A stretch of 64,000 nucleotides of DNA from Ostreococcus mediterraneus (lineage: Eukaryota > Chlorophyta > Mamiellophyceae > Mamiellales > Bathycoccaceae). Both the position numbers and the translations under genes were made by a program. Every line of letters begins with the position of its first letter. Positions within the stretch are counted from its first letter, which is position 1. Positions 8,546 to 16,856 of the stretch are shown one piece after another. The stretch covers positions 69,167 to 133,166 of the forward strand of contig WMKK01000002.1 in the NCBI GenBank assembly GCA_012295225.1, written 5' to 3'. Below the pieces are notes generated by a model. It had not been told where the DNA came from. It searched no databases and saw only the letters and a program-made list of their open reading frames with translations.

Positions 8546-11500
8546 ATGCCCGCTGAAAAGGAGCGCGAATTCGGTAAATTCGATTGCGTATACCATGATC
8601 CCGACGCGCGTACGCCCGTGATGGGTAAACTCAGCGTGTTTGAGACTGCATTGCTGTTCAGTGGTGATATATTCGGCGTCGCATTGAGTGGATCGTCGAT
8701 GAAAGTGAAGTTAAGGGACGTGGCTACGCTTCGCGCGGAGAGTCGACTGTCGCTCGTCGTGGAACGCGCAAACGGGAAGACTTTATCGCTAAGCTTTACC
8801 AATAGCGCCCCGGCTTTTGATTGCTTGGTGAAAAGTTGGAATTTAACGCAACCTGATGCGGAGAAGCGCGTGGCGACGGGTCCTGGGAAGGATAAGAAGA
8901 AGTCTAAAGGCGACGGGCGGGCGAGCGGCGGGCTGGCGGAGATGGTGCAAGAGTATCGAGAAAGCGCTGAGAAGAAACTGCAGAGTTTCGTCGCGGAATT
9001 AAAATTGCTCGGGGCGAAACCTAAACCTGCACCACGGTTGCCGGTAATTGACGTCGAAGACGAAGTGTCGAGGTGTTTGTTTGTTCGCGTGGTTAAGGCG
9101 ACCGACGTACTGGCGATGGACAGCGGCGGGACGTCAGATCCATTTACATCTGTACGCTATCGCGGTTTGGAGTCGACGACGAAAACGATTTATGAAACGC
9201 TCAATCCTGAATGGGACGAGGTGTTCACTTTTAGAGTTCCGCCGAATAAGATCAGCCTAGATGAGACGGATGCGGTGGAGTTTCACGTGTTTGACAGAGA
9301 CGTGGCGTTGAACGACTTTATTGGATACACAAAGCTCGACTTGACGGGCACGAAAGTCTACGGAACTCGTCGCACGCGCAGTGTGCTCAAACTAGGACCG
9401 TTGCCGAAAGACCAGCAGCCAGACTTTTTCGACGTCAATCACTTGAAGGAGAAATTGATGTTTTGGGAAGGCGAACGAACCATCACGGGAACAGTTGAAG
9501 TCGAGTACTGGCTCGGTAACCGCCACGACGAAGAATACCGAGTGGCCGGGGTTCCAGTCCTGCGCAAGCCTGACCCAAAGTCCGGGGAAGCGATCAATCA
9601 CTTTTGCGATCCTGTCTCGGCGTTGCTGCGTGTTGAAGTTAAGGCTGGCAGAAACATCATCAATTTGGACGATGACGATGGGAGCGATCCATACGTCGAA
9701 GTCGTTCTCGTGCAGCCTGATGGAACAGAGCACAAACAACAAACGCACTATATCGATGATGCCACGGACCCTGAATGGAATCGCACGTTCAACTTTATCG
9801 CTGCTAAGCCGTATAGCTCAGAGTTGATTTTCCGCGTGTACGACTACGACGGCGCAACAAGCTATGACGATTTAATTGGTGAGGTTAAAATCCCAATTAG
9901 CAAGCTCAAGCTTCATACGGGAATTGGGCAAGCACCTGAACGCGAATGGCACACGCTACTGGACGCCAAAGGCAAGGATGCTGACGCTGAAGGTACAAAG
10001 TATGGCGATCTTCAAATACGTGCCTATTTGGATGAAGAATACTTTGAGCACTTACACGGAGGAAACACAAGTAAAGCTGTCGGACGTTTAACAGTTGACG
10101 TTTTGGAAGGGATTGATTTAGTAGAGCCGCAAGACACGTTCGTGATGGTAAAGACTGGCCCATACTGGTCTCGTTTGCCAGACAAAAAAGCAGATGCGAA
10201 TCCGCAATGGAACATTCGGCTTCGATATCCCATCATGGAACCCAGCGATCCAGTCACCGTGGGCTTATTTAGTTTGTCAAAAGGCACGATGATCGGACGA
10301 ATCAAGGTGATTCTATCTACTCTGGACGATGGCTTGCGCTACGAGGACGACTTCCCGCTCAAAATGATGAAGGGTGTTGTCGTCGAAACGGTTGGGAAGT
10401 TGCGAGCGTCGTTCACGTTCAAGCACAAGTCTGGTACCGCGTTGGCATACAGATACGCGCAACCGGTTCTTCCAGACAAGTGGTATCTCCAACCGCTCAC
10501 TGAAATCGAGCGCAGGCAGATGATGAAGGCGCATTCGTCTATGATTATGAAGCGTCTTTACAACTCGAATCCGTCAATTCCAGAATCTGTGTCGAAAGAA
10601 TTGCTCGACTTTTCAAAACAAGAAGTGAGCATCAAGGGTATTAAAAGTTCCATCGCTCGCATCGAGCGCGTTGTGACTAATCTCACGTCCGTGGGTGATA
10701 ACTTTTCATACGTTTTCAGTTGGGAATCCATTCCTTTGACGGCGTTTGCGCAGCTGGTAATGGTGTTTGTCATTCATCATCCGAACACCTTTCTTCCCAT
10801 GGTCCTCTTGAGCATCGTGTTCCAATCGCTCATGCGGTTTCCATCTCGCCACCAGCGCGTGCTCGAGCGGTGCGTTCCGGATAACTGGCTATCTGTCGGC
10901 ATGGCGTTCGCCCCCGAGTCTGCAGAGGAGCTTGAAATCAAGCGTCAAGCGGAAGAAGCCGAAAGAAAACGCATCGAAGAGGAGCGCAAACGCCAAGCTG
11001 AGAGAGAAAAAGAGAAGAAAAAAGAAGAAGCTGAAGCTAAAGCAGTCGAGACGAAAGAAAAAGAGGAAAAGAAAGAAAAACAAGCGTTTACGTTTGAATC
11101 TCTCAACCCGCTCGCGGCGTTGCAACGTCAAATGGATGAAATTTCACACATGATTCAAGACGCGCAAGTAGTGTTAGACGACGCCGCGGGCGTTCTCGAA
11201 CGCATCGCATGCATTTTGGATTGGGACGAGCCACGCATCACCGCATGCGTCGTGCTCGCGCTCGTGATTCTCGCATGGGCGTTGATTTTCATCGACGTCG
11301 TCGTGCGATTCGTGACCAACATCGTCCTCGGCGTCTTCATGAAAACCTTCTTCACCATCTTTTCCCCGAGAACCATAAAATGGTCGATTTCCGCAGGTTT
11401 TCTATTCACCATGCGTCATCCCGCAATCTTACCCGATGCCGCCACGGCGGCTATCGAAGAAGACAAAGCCGCGCGTAAAGCCGCGCTCGCCTCCGCCAGT

Positions 11501-11632
11501 TCCTCTGGCGCCGCCGGCGCCGACGCCCAAGACCAATCCGATGAACAAAAAGCATCGCTCATGGACCCGCGTCCATTACCACCAGTCAATGTGTTCTATC
11601 GAATCCCAACCTCCGCGACGCGAATCTTGTAA
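8546..11632 (+). CDS. MCTP-like protein: GRAM-like domain, three C2 domains, C-terminal membrane region
   Basis: Probable ER-anchored, Ca2+/lipid-binding tether. 1028 residues. Residues about 10-105 look like a GRAM/PH-fold domain (GKLSVFETALLFSGDIFG...). C2A starts near 175 (CLFVRVVKATDVLAMD, GTSDPFTSVRY, NPEWDEVFTF), C2B near 360 (LLRVEVKAGRNI, DGSDPYVEV, DPEWNRTFNF), and a weaker C2C near 510-600 has lost several acidic loop residues. A hydrophobic pair near 730-770 is followed by a Lys/Glu coiled-coil (about 790-850) and a second hydrophobic region near 905-960 (RITACVVLALVILAW, FTNIVLGVFMKTFF-like), then a cytosolic tail. Order matches plant MCTPs or related extended-synaptotagmin-like tethers; the N-terminal GRAM-like domain and the charged insert between the hydrophobic regions are unusual for plant MCTPs. 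Single exon. Confidence 0.87.
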   Translation: MPAEKEREFGKFDCVYHDPDARTPVMGKLSVFETALLFSGDIFGVALSGSSMKVKLRDVATLRAESRLSLVVERANGKTLSLSFTNSAPAFDCLVKSWNLTQPDAEKRVATGPGKDKKKSKGDGRASGGLAEMVQEYRESAEKKLQSFVAELKLLGAKPKPAPRLPVIDVEDEVSRCLFVRVVKATDVLAMDSGGTSDPFTSVRYRGLESTTKTIYETLNPEWDEVFTFRVPPNKISLDETDAVEFHVFDRDVALNDFIGYTKLDLTGTKVYGTRRTRSVLKLGPLPKDQQPDFFDVNHLKEKLMFWEGERTITGTVEVEYWLGNRHDEEYRVAGVPVLRKPDPKSGEAINHFCDPVSALLRVEVKAGRNIINLDDDDGSDPYVEVVLVQPDGTEHKQQTHYIDDATDPEWNRTFNFIAAKPYSSELIFRVYDYDGATSYDDLIGEVKIPISKLKLHTGIGQAPEREWHTLLDAKGKDADAEGTKYGDLQIRAYLDEEYFEHLHGGNTSKAVGRLTVDVLEGIDLVEPQDTFVMVKTGPYWSRLPDKKADANPQWNIRLRYPIMEPSDPVTVGLFSLSKGTMIGRIKVILSTLDDGLRYEDDFPLKMMKGVVVETVGKLRASFTFKHKSGTALAYRYAQPVLPDKWYLQPLTEIERRQMMKAHSSMIMKRLYNSNPSIPESVSKELLDFSKQEVSIKGIKSSIARIERVVTNLTSVGDNFSYVFSWESIPLTAFAQLVMVFVIHHPNTFLPMVLLSIVFQSLMRFPSRHQRVLERCVPDNWLSVGMAFAPESAEELEIKRQAEEAERKRIEEERKRQAEREKEKKKEEAEAKAVETKEKEEKKEKQAFTFESLNPLAALQRQMDEISHMIQDAQVVLDDAAGVLERIACILDWDEPRITACVVLALVILAWALIFIDVVVRFVTNIVLGVFMKTFFTIFSPRTIKWSISAGFLFTMRHPAILPDAATAAIEEDKAARKAALASASSSGAAGADAQDQSDEQKASLMDPRPLPPVNVFYRIPTSATRIL

Positions 11633-12085
11633 TATCATCATCAAAGCACGCCACGTCAAACCGGTTCTCTCTCTGTCTGCTCTTCTCTTGAAAAAGTTCC
11701 GTCGGGAGTCCCCGCCTCCCTGTTCATGATTGGTCAAGTTTCTGATGGTTTTCTCTCAGAAAGGAGTTGACCAGAAAATCACTCACGCCGCCACTTCCAC
11801 GCGCGGTCGCCACGCGATCGACGTCCGCACGCGCACCGTTCGCGCAAACACTCGCGAAGGTTTCTTTCCCACCCGTCTCGCGCAACGCGTCGTCGTCGAC
11901 GCGCGCGCGCGCACGTCGAGGCTGGCGCGCGCGACACAGGTGTCTGGCGCCGCCATCGGATCGACGCGCGCGTGCGCCCGTGAACGCTTCGTCAGCGCCG
12001 TGAACGCGGTTGCGTAGCGTGTGGAACGTAGACGGTGATATTCGTCGTGTGTTTGCGCGAGTGAGGCGCGAGCGTGACGCGGAGG
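11633..12085. other. Intergenic region, 453 bp
   Basis: Lies between the MCTP-like gene and the PP2A B55 gene, both on the plus strand. The first part is pyrimidine-rich and probably 3' UTR; the rest is GC-rich with alternating CG tracts. Frames here show only Arg/Ala/Thr-rich low-complexity peptides and no recognisable gene. Confidence 0.6.
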
Positions 12086-13636
12086 ATGCGGGCGCACGGG
12101 GGTGATGACGCACCAGCGGGGCTGGATTTTGAGTTTTCACAGGTTTTCGGCGAACGCGCGGCTGGAGAGGAGGTGCAGGATGCAGACATTATATCCGCGG
12201 TGGAATTCAACGTAACTGGTGAGAAATTAGCGACGGGTGATCGCGGAGGGCGGGTGGTGCTGTTTGAGCGCATACATCACTCGAAGAGCGTGATCGAGGA
12301 GCTACGGTCGAGGTTTTACGAGAGCGGCGTCGGCGGGGCGGATGGGAGCGATGTTCGTCCGCCAGCGATGTTTAGTGGGAGGAAAGAACCTGTGGAATAT
12401 AGGTATTTGACAGAGTTTCAGTCGCACGAGCCAGAGTTTGATTATCTCAAGTCGCTGGAGATTGAAGAGAAGATTAACACGCTCCGCTGGTGCAACCAAG
12501 GCGCCAACGACGCAAACTTTGTGTTGTCGACAAACGATAAGACGATCAAGTTGTGGAAGGTTTATGAAAAGCACTTAGAGTGCGTCAGTGGGTTCAACGT
12601 AGGTAGAGGAGAGGGGGGTGGATTTAGACGTATGAATGGCGGCGGAGCGAGTAGCGCTCCAGATGTGACGGCTGTGGCGCAGCACAACGGCGCGCTGAAA
12701 TTTCCATCAATCGTGCGAGGGGAGAGTGTGTTCACGGCGCGTAATAGGCGTGTATACGCTAACGCACACGCCTATCACATCAATTCTTTGAGCGTGAATA
12801 GTGACGGCGAGACTTTTATCAGCGCCGATGACTTACGCATCAACTTGTGGCACTTGGAGAGTTCGCAACAAAGTTTCAACATTGTCGATATCAAGCCGAC
12901 AAACATGGAGGATTTGAGCGAAGTCATTACTGCGGCTGAATTTCATCCGACGCACTGCAATTACTTGGCGTATTCATCGAGCAAGGGTACGATTCGTTTG
13001 ACAGATTTGCGACAGCACGCTGTGTGCGACTCGTACGCCAAGCTGTTTGAGCTTCCTGAGCCGGCTGAGAAGAGAAGTTTCTTTTCAGAAATCATAGCCA
13101 GCATCAGTGACATCAAGTTCAGCAGAGACGGTCGATACATCTTGTCGCGAGATTATCTCACCATGAAACTCTGGGACATTAACATGGACAGAGCCCCGGT
13201 GGCGACGGTAAACGTGCACGACCACTTGCGACCAAAGTTATGCGACTTGTACGAAAATGATTCAATTTTCGACAAATTCCAGTGCTGCGTCAGCAACGAC
13301 GGCTCGAACATCGCAACTGGCTCGTATGGTAACGTGTTCAAAAGTTTCAACACCGCCACGGATGATAACGGCGCGAGCGGCGCCACGTTTGAGGTTTCAA
13401 AAGACCCGAGTGGTAAATCCCGCGGCGCCGCCTCTGCCGTCAAAACACCCCAACGCAATAGAATGGATTACACCACTAGCACCGGTTCCAGCAACACCAT
13501 CACCGCAAACGACGTATTCAGCTTATCCCCAGCAGATTTCGCCGCGGGTAAAATTCTTCACATGGCGTGGCATCCGAGCGAAAACATAGTCGCCACCGCC
13601 GCCGCCAACTCCCTCTATTTCTACAACGCCGCGTGA
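12086..13636 (+). CDS. PP2A regulatory subunit B (B55), WD-repeat protein
   Basis: Substrate-selecting B55 subunit of protein phosphatase 2A, which opposes CDK at mitotic exit. 516 residues from the ATG at 12086 (the frame is open 12 bases further up but only through GTG). The N-terminus FEFSQVFGERAAGEE...DADIISAVEFN and GEKLATGDRGGRVVLFE is diagnostic, followed by FQSHEPEFDYLKSLEIEEKIN, LSTNDKTIKLWKV, HAYHINSLSVNSDGETFISADDLRINLW, EVITAAEFHPTHCN, YLTMKLWDINM and HDHLRPKLCDLYENDSIFDKF, i.e. a seven-blade B55 propeller. A Gly-rich insert near residues 172-190 and an Ala/Ser/Thr-rich insert near 425-465 enlarge loops compared with animal B55 (about 447 residues). Single exon. Confidence 0.95.
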   Translation: MRAHGGDDAPAGLDFEFSQVFGERAAGEEVQDADIISAVEFNVTGEKLATGDRGGRVVLFERIHHSKSVIEELRSRFYESGVGGADGSDVRPPAMFSGRKEPVEYRYLTEFQSHEPEFDYLKSLEIEEKINTLRWCNQGANDANFVLSTNDKTIKLWKVYEKHLECVSGFNVGRGEGGGFRRMNGGGASSAPDVTAVAQHNGALKFPSIVRGESVFTARNRRVYANAHAYHINSLSVNSDGETFISADDLRINLWHLESSQQSFNIVDIKPTNMEDLSEVITAAEFHPTHCNYLAYSSSKGTIRLTDLRQHAVCDSYAKLFELPEPAEKRSFFSEIIASISDIKFSRDGRYILSRDYLTMKLWDINMDRAPVATVNVHDHLRPKLCDLYENDSIFDKFQCCVSNDGSNIATGSYGNVFKSFNTATDDNGASGATFEVSKDPSGKSRGAASAVKTPQRNRMDYTTSTGSSNTITANDVFSLSPADFAAGKILHMAWHPSENIVATAAANSLYFYNAA

Positions 13637-13906
13637 TTGTTTGTTGTAATTAAATCGCATTCGCAACAGCAATACTACGAAAGCTTACGACGCACACGCA
13701 ACATCGGAAAATTTCGGAACTTTTATTCCTTCTCGGAGACGCGAACGACAGAGAACCTGAAACCCTCAAAACTCCGCACGCTTTTGCGCGCGCATCGTCG
13801 TCGCACGCGCCCGACACCGCACCCGCGCACGCACACGCCCCGCATACATCCCACCGTCGCGCGTGGAATCCAACCTAGCCCTCCGTCGACGTCGTTTAAA
13901 GCCATC

Positions 13907-15517
13907 ATGTCGTCCGCGGCTGTGAACCACGCCTCGATGCACAGCTCCATCGCGGAAATGAATGCCGTCATTGGCTACGACGCGGTCATAGTGTGCACGT
14001 CCAACGCCGCGCAAGAGTCATACTGGCAAACGAGGTTGGAACACACGCGCGGTCAGGCGGCGAAAGCTGCGGCGGTGATTGTGTGTGTGCACGAAGACTG
14101 GAACGGGGATGGCGCCGGTAACGGGTTGGGGACGCTGTACGCGTACGCGAAAGCGCGCGATAAAGCGAAGAATGCGAGCGAGAGTGTTGACTTGGACGCA
14201 TTGCTCGCGAGTGGTGGGTCGGTTGGGATGTATCACACCGCTGGGAAGGGCACGCGATTGGCGCCGTTGCCTGGGTCGGAGAATAATAATAAGCCGGGCG
14301 TAAAGTTGCCGAGTTTAGTGGATGTGAACGGCGCGACGGAAAATTTGACGATTTTGGAAGCGGTGATTCGCCAGACTGGACGGTACGCGAGCGAACGCGC
14401 TGGACGATGCAGTGTGTTTTGGGGTGATCAGATTTTCGTACCATCGGCTGGGCATGGGGCGAGTGGAGCGCATCACGCTGATATTCTCGCAGTCATGGGA
14501 CCGATGCCGACGGCGGAGGAGTGGCGCGAGCGCGGTCTCGAAAAGTATGGCTTAATCGCTGTCAACGACACGAATGAAGCTACACAAGTTGAAAAGGTAT
14601 CTTATGAAACCGCACAAGGGTTGTTGGCGTCTTTCGGGGCGGTGAGCAGCGTCGGTCCATCGCTCGGGTCGTTTTCGTTGTCTGCGCCGATGCTCGCCGG
14701 CTTGATGGAAGAGTTTGCGTCTGAAATCACCGCCAAGCAAGCTAAGATGGATAGCGACCCGCACTTCTGGATGCCATTGACCATGCAGAGCGATGCCTAT
14801 GTTGGCGTGATGGTCACCAAGGGTGAAACCGAGGCGCAGGCGTCGGCGCACCACGGGCGCATGCAGGCGTTCCGCGCCAAGCTCTTGGGCGCGCATCCAG
14901 ACAAGGGTATGTTTGGTGCCATTAACGTCGGTTCGGGCTCTTACTGGTGGGACTACGGCTTGCTCGCATTGTATTTGAAGAACAATCTGTTAGCGCTCGG
15001 TGATGGCGAAGAGGCAAAGGCGTTGCGCTTGTACCTCGGCATACCAGAGGACTCACGACGCGTAAAAGCCGATGTCAGCGGCGCCGCCGTCGACGCCGCC
15101 ACCGTCGTGTTGGAGTCTAAGATTGCGTCCGGATCAGTGAGCGCATCTGTACTTTCGCACGTGCGCACGGTGAATGCGGACATTTCCAACTCGCTCCTCG
15201 TCAATGTGACGGCGAAGAATATTCGCGCGCACAACTGCGTGGTGTACAACGTCGTGGATGAATCCGACGAAGGTTTAATCTTACCTGACGGCTCGGTGTT
15301 CACGAACGTCTTCATCCCCGCCACCAACGGCAGCGATTCTACCAAACTTGTCATGACGTCATCAACGTCCACGTGCGGTGGTAAGGTGTTCAAGCAAAAG
15401 CTCACGCCAAATCCGTATTCGTTCAACGACGTCTACAAGATGAACGCCGACACCGACGTCGCAGCCGCGTACGCGATGTCCGCCGCCGCCCATCGCGACG
15501 CCGCCGGCAAACATTGA
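13907..15517 (+). CDS. Nucleotidyltransferase-like protein (NDP-sugar pyrophosphorylase fold, unassigned)
   Basis: Not recognised as a named enzyme. 536 residues from the ATG at 13907; the open frame extends 270 bases upstream with no ATG and an Arg/Pro-rich composition, so that part is taken as 5' UTR. Near residue 105-130 the segment GKGTRLAPLPGSENNNKPGVKLP resembles the G-x-G-T-R-x(n)-K-P nucleotide-binding signature of sugar nucleotidyltransferases, and FWGDQIFVPSAG near 175 fits the following acidic metal-binding strand. The C-terminal third (VRTVNADISNSLLVNVTAKNIRAHNC...) has the spaced Ile/Val/Asn pattern of a left-handed beta-helix, common at the end of such enzymes. No transit peptide is obvious. 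Sugar and nucleotide specificity cannot be read from sequence. Confidence 0.72.
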   Translation: MSSAAVNHASMHSSIAEMNAVIGYDAVIVCTSNAAQESYWQTRLEHTRGQAAKAAAVIVCVHEDWNGDGAGNGLGTLYAYAKARDKAKNASESVDLDALLASGGSVGMYHTAGKGTRLAPLPGSENNNKPGVKLPSLVDVNGATENLTILEAVIRQTGRYASERAGRCSVFWGDQIFVPSAGHGASGAHHADILAVMGPMPTAEEWRERGLEKYGLIAVNDTNEATQVEKVSYETAQGLLASFGAVSSVGPSLGSFSLSAPMLAGLMEEFASEITAKQAKMDSDPHFWMPLTMQSDAYVGVMVTKGETEAQASAHHGRMQAFRAKLLGAHPDKGMFGAINVGSGSYWWDYGLLALYLKNNLLALGDGEEAKALRLYLGIPEDSRRVKADVSGAAVDAATVVLESKIASGSVSASVLSHVRTVNADISNSLLVNVTAKNIRAHNCVVYNVVDESDEGLILPDGSVFTNVFIPATNGSDSTKLVMTSSTSTCGGKVFKQKLTPNPYSFNDVYKMNADTDVAAAYAMSAAAHRDAAGKH

Positions 15518-15635
15518 TACCATATATATACATCATAACACAAAGCTCATAACCAACAATTGATTTCTCGCACCGAGCACCAAATGTGCGACACATCGAG
15601 TCTGTTCTAGGCAACACCGTTGATTTTTTAGATAT

Positions 15636-15653
15636 GTACCGGTACCGGTACCG
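15636..15653. repeat. Short GGTACC tandem palindrome
   Basis: Three overlapping copies of the self-complementary hexamer GGTACC/CCGGTA in the 220-bp gap before the small membrane-protein gene. No function can be assigned. Confidence 0.7.
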
Positions 15654-15737
15654 CGAAACTCTCCTCATACAACAATCAGACTCAACCTGCCCTCACACCG
15701 CGCCGTTTCGTTCGCCACTCGCGCACCGGCGGTCGTC

Positions 15738-16145
15738 ATGTCGTCTAATATTGACGTTAACGTCGACGATGCGTTCGCCCGCGACGCGCCCGACGGTGAA
15801 ACCCGCGAAACGTTTGGAGAAAAGCTCCAACACCTTTGGGAGAAGCAGCGACAGCGTTGGCGTGAATTCGAATGGACTCGCAAGCACACCAAGATCTCCA
15901 TCATCGCGTTCGGCGCAGCGTGTGGCATCACCGCTGTGGTTCTCTTATGGGTGTTCGTGGGCACGATTGCGGGGATGGGTACGCTCGGAGGGATCGTTTT
16001 TGCGCTGGCGGGCGCGGACGTCGCGCGCGTGATGCGTTCGAGCAAGGGCGCGTTCGGCGATGATTTTCATGAACCAGACGACGATGCTGACGGTGGCACA
16101 CATGCGTCGTATGGTGCGCTAGATGACACCGCAACGCGCGCGTAG
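15738..16145 (+). CDS. Small two-helix membrane protein, unknown
   Basis: 135 residues, ATG at 15738. The first 55 residues are charged and amphipathic (GEKLQHLWEKQRQRWREFEW); residues about 53-75 (ISIIAFGAACGITAVVLLWVFVG) and 76-95 (IAGMGTLGGIVFALAGADVA) form a hairpin of two hydrophobic segments; the tail is acidic. Gly-rich spacing suggests close helix packing. No family recognised. Coding is supported by clean frame, ATG context, and charge/hydrophobic pattern rather than by homology. Confidence 0.72.
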   Translation: MSSNIDVNVDDAFARDAPDGETRETFGEKLQHLWEKQRQRWREFEWTRKHTKISIIAFGAACGITAVVLLWVFVGTIAGMGTLGGIVFALAGADVARVMRSSKGAFGDDFHEPDDDADGGTHASYGALDDTATRA

Positions 16146-16497
16146 CGCGATTCCGTGATGTGCGCGCTCGCGCTCGAGCTCGAGCGGACAGAGGAGCCGA
16201 AATCAAGCGCCGGTTCGCGGGAACCATAGCCTTTAGCCCTATACACCACATAGCTTGTACGAATATCACATGCACAACGTAATAACGTAAATAAATGCAT
16301 CGTTTTCGCACCCGTTCGCTCGCGTCGGGTGAGATCGCATCGATGGCGTTATCTGACTCGCGGGCGCGCGATCGACGCCCGCACGCCTCACTTTGGGCCT
16401 CTCGGTGGACGTCACGCGTGTGAACACACACGCGACGCACACATACGTACACTTACCACTCTACGTCGCTCTACGTCGCTCTACGTCGCTCTACGAT
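16146..16497. other. Intergenic region, 352 bp, before the QCR10-like gene
   Basis: Contains a weak GGTTC-GCGG-GAACC stem-loop at 16212-16225, AT-richer sequence around 16225-16300 (likely 3' UTR of the upstream gene), and a threefold 10-bp repeat at its end. No further coding frame was recognised. Confidence 0.6.
16461..16490 (+). repeat. Three perfect copies of a 10-bp unit just upstream of a start codon
   Basis: The unit CTACGTCGCT is repeated three times without change, followed by a partial fourth copy (CTACG) that leads directly into the ATG at 16498. It lies in the 5' UTR or core promoter of the QCR10-like gene. Confidence 0.95.
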
Positions 16498-16704
16498 ATG
16501 TTACGCGAGCTCGCAAAGACAATCATCCCTCGCAGCCAGTGGGCCGCGTCGTATGTTGATGTGATGCCGACGGCGCGTCACGCCAAAGTGGCCGCGTCTT
16601 GGGGTGGCGCCGGGTTGTTCACCGTGTTCTGGCTGATCGGTGATGATAGCTTCTGCTGGCTCAAGAATACCATCGTCGGTGGTCCGGAGGAGGAAGACAA
16701 GTAA
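16498..16704 (+). CDS. Probable cytochrome bc1 complex subunit 10 (QCR10-like)
   Basis: 68 residues. The C-terminal part (AASWGGAGLFTVFWLIGD, then FCWLKNTIVGGPEEEDK) follows the pattern of plant complex III subunit 10: Ala-Ala-x-Trp-Gly, a single transmembrane helix containing Trp, then a Trp-x-Lys-x-Thr motif and a Pro/Glu-rich end. Length is near that of the plant protein (about 57-60 residues). The start at 16498 is the ATG that gives a basic amphipathic N-terminus (MLRELAKTIIPRS); an upstream in-frame ATG at 16393 would add a run encoded by the 10-bp repeats and is rejected. Assignment is by eye over a short sequence. Confidence 0.75.
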   Translation: MLRELAKTIIPRSQWAASYVDVMPTARHAKVAASWGGAGLFTVFWLIGDDSFCWLKNTIVGGPEEEDK

Positions 16705-16856
16705 GGCAAGCGTAGAAGAGGTTTGCATATTGAATTTTAGCCGCGTGAACTTGTTATATGACGAAAGATATGCAATACGACATGAGTGCCATGCGCGCGT
16801 GATTGCAGCTTTGAATGTATTTTTTATTTGAGAAAACTACCGCGTTTGCGATCGCG

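Noticed and set aside
16212-16225. GGTTCGCGGGAACC as a possible tRNA T-arm
   Set aside because: No acceptor, D-arm or anticodon stem can be placed around it.
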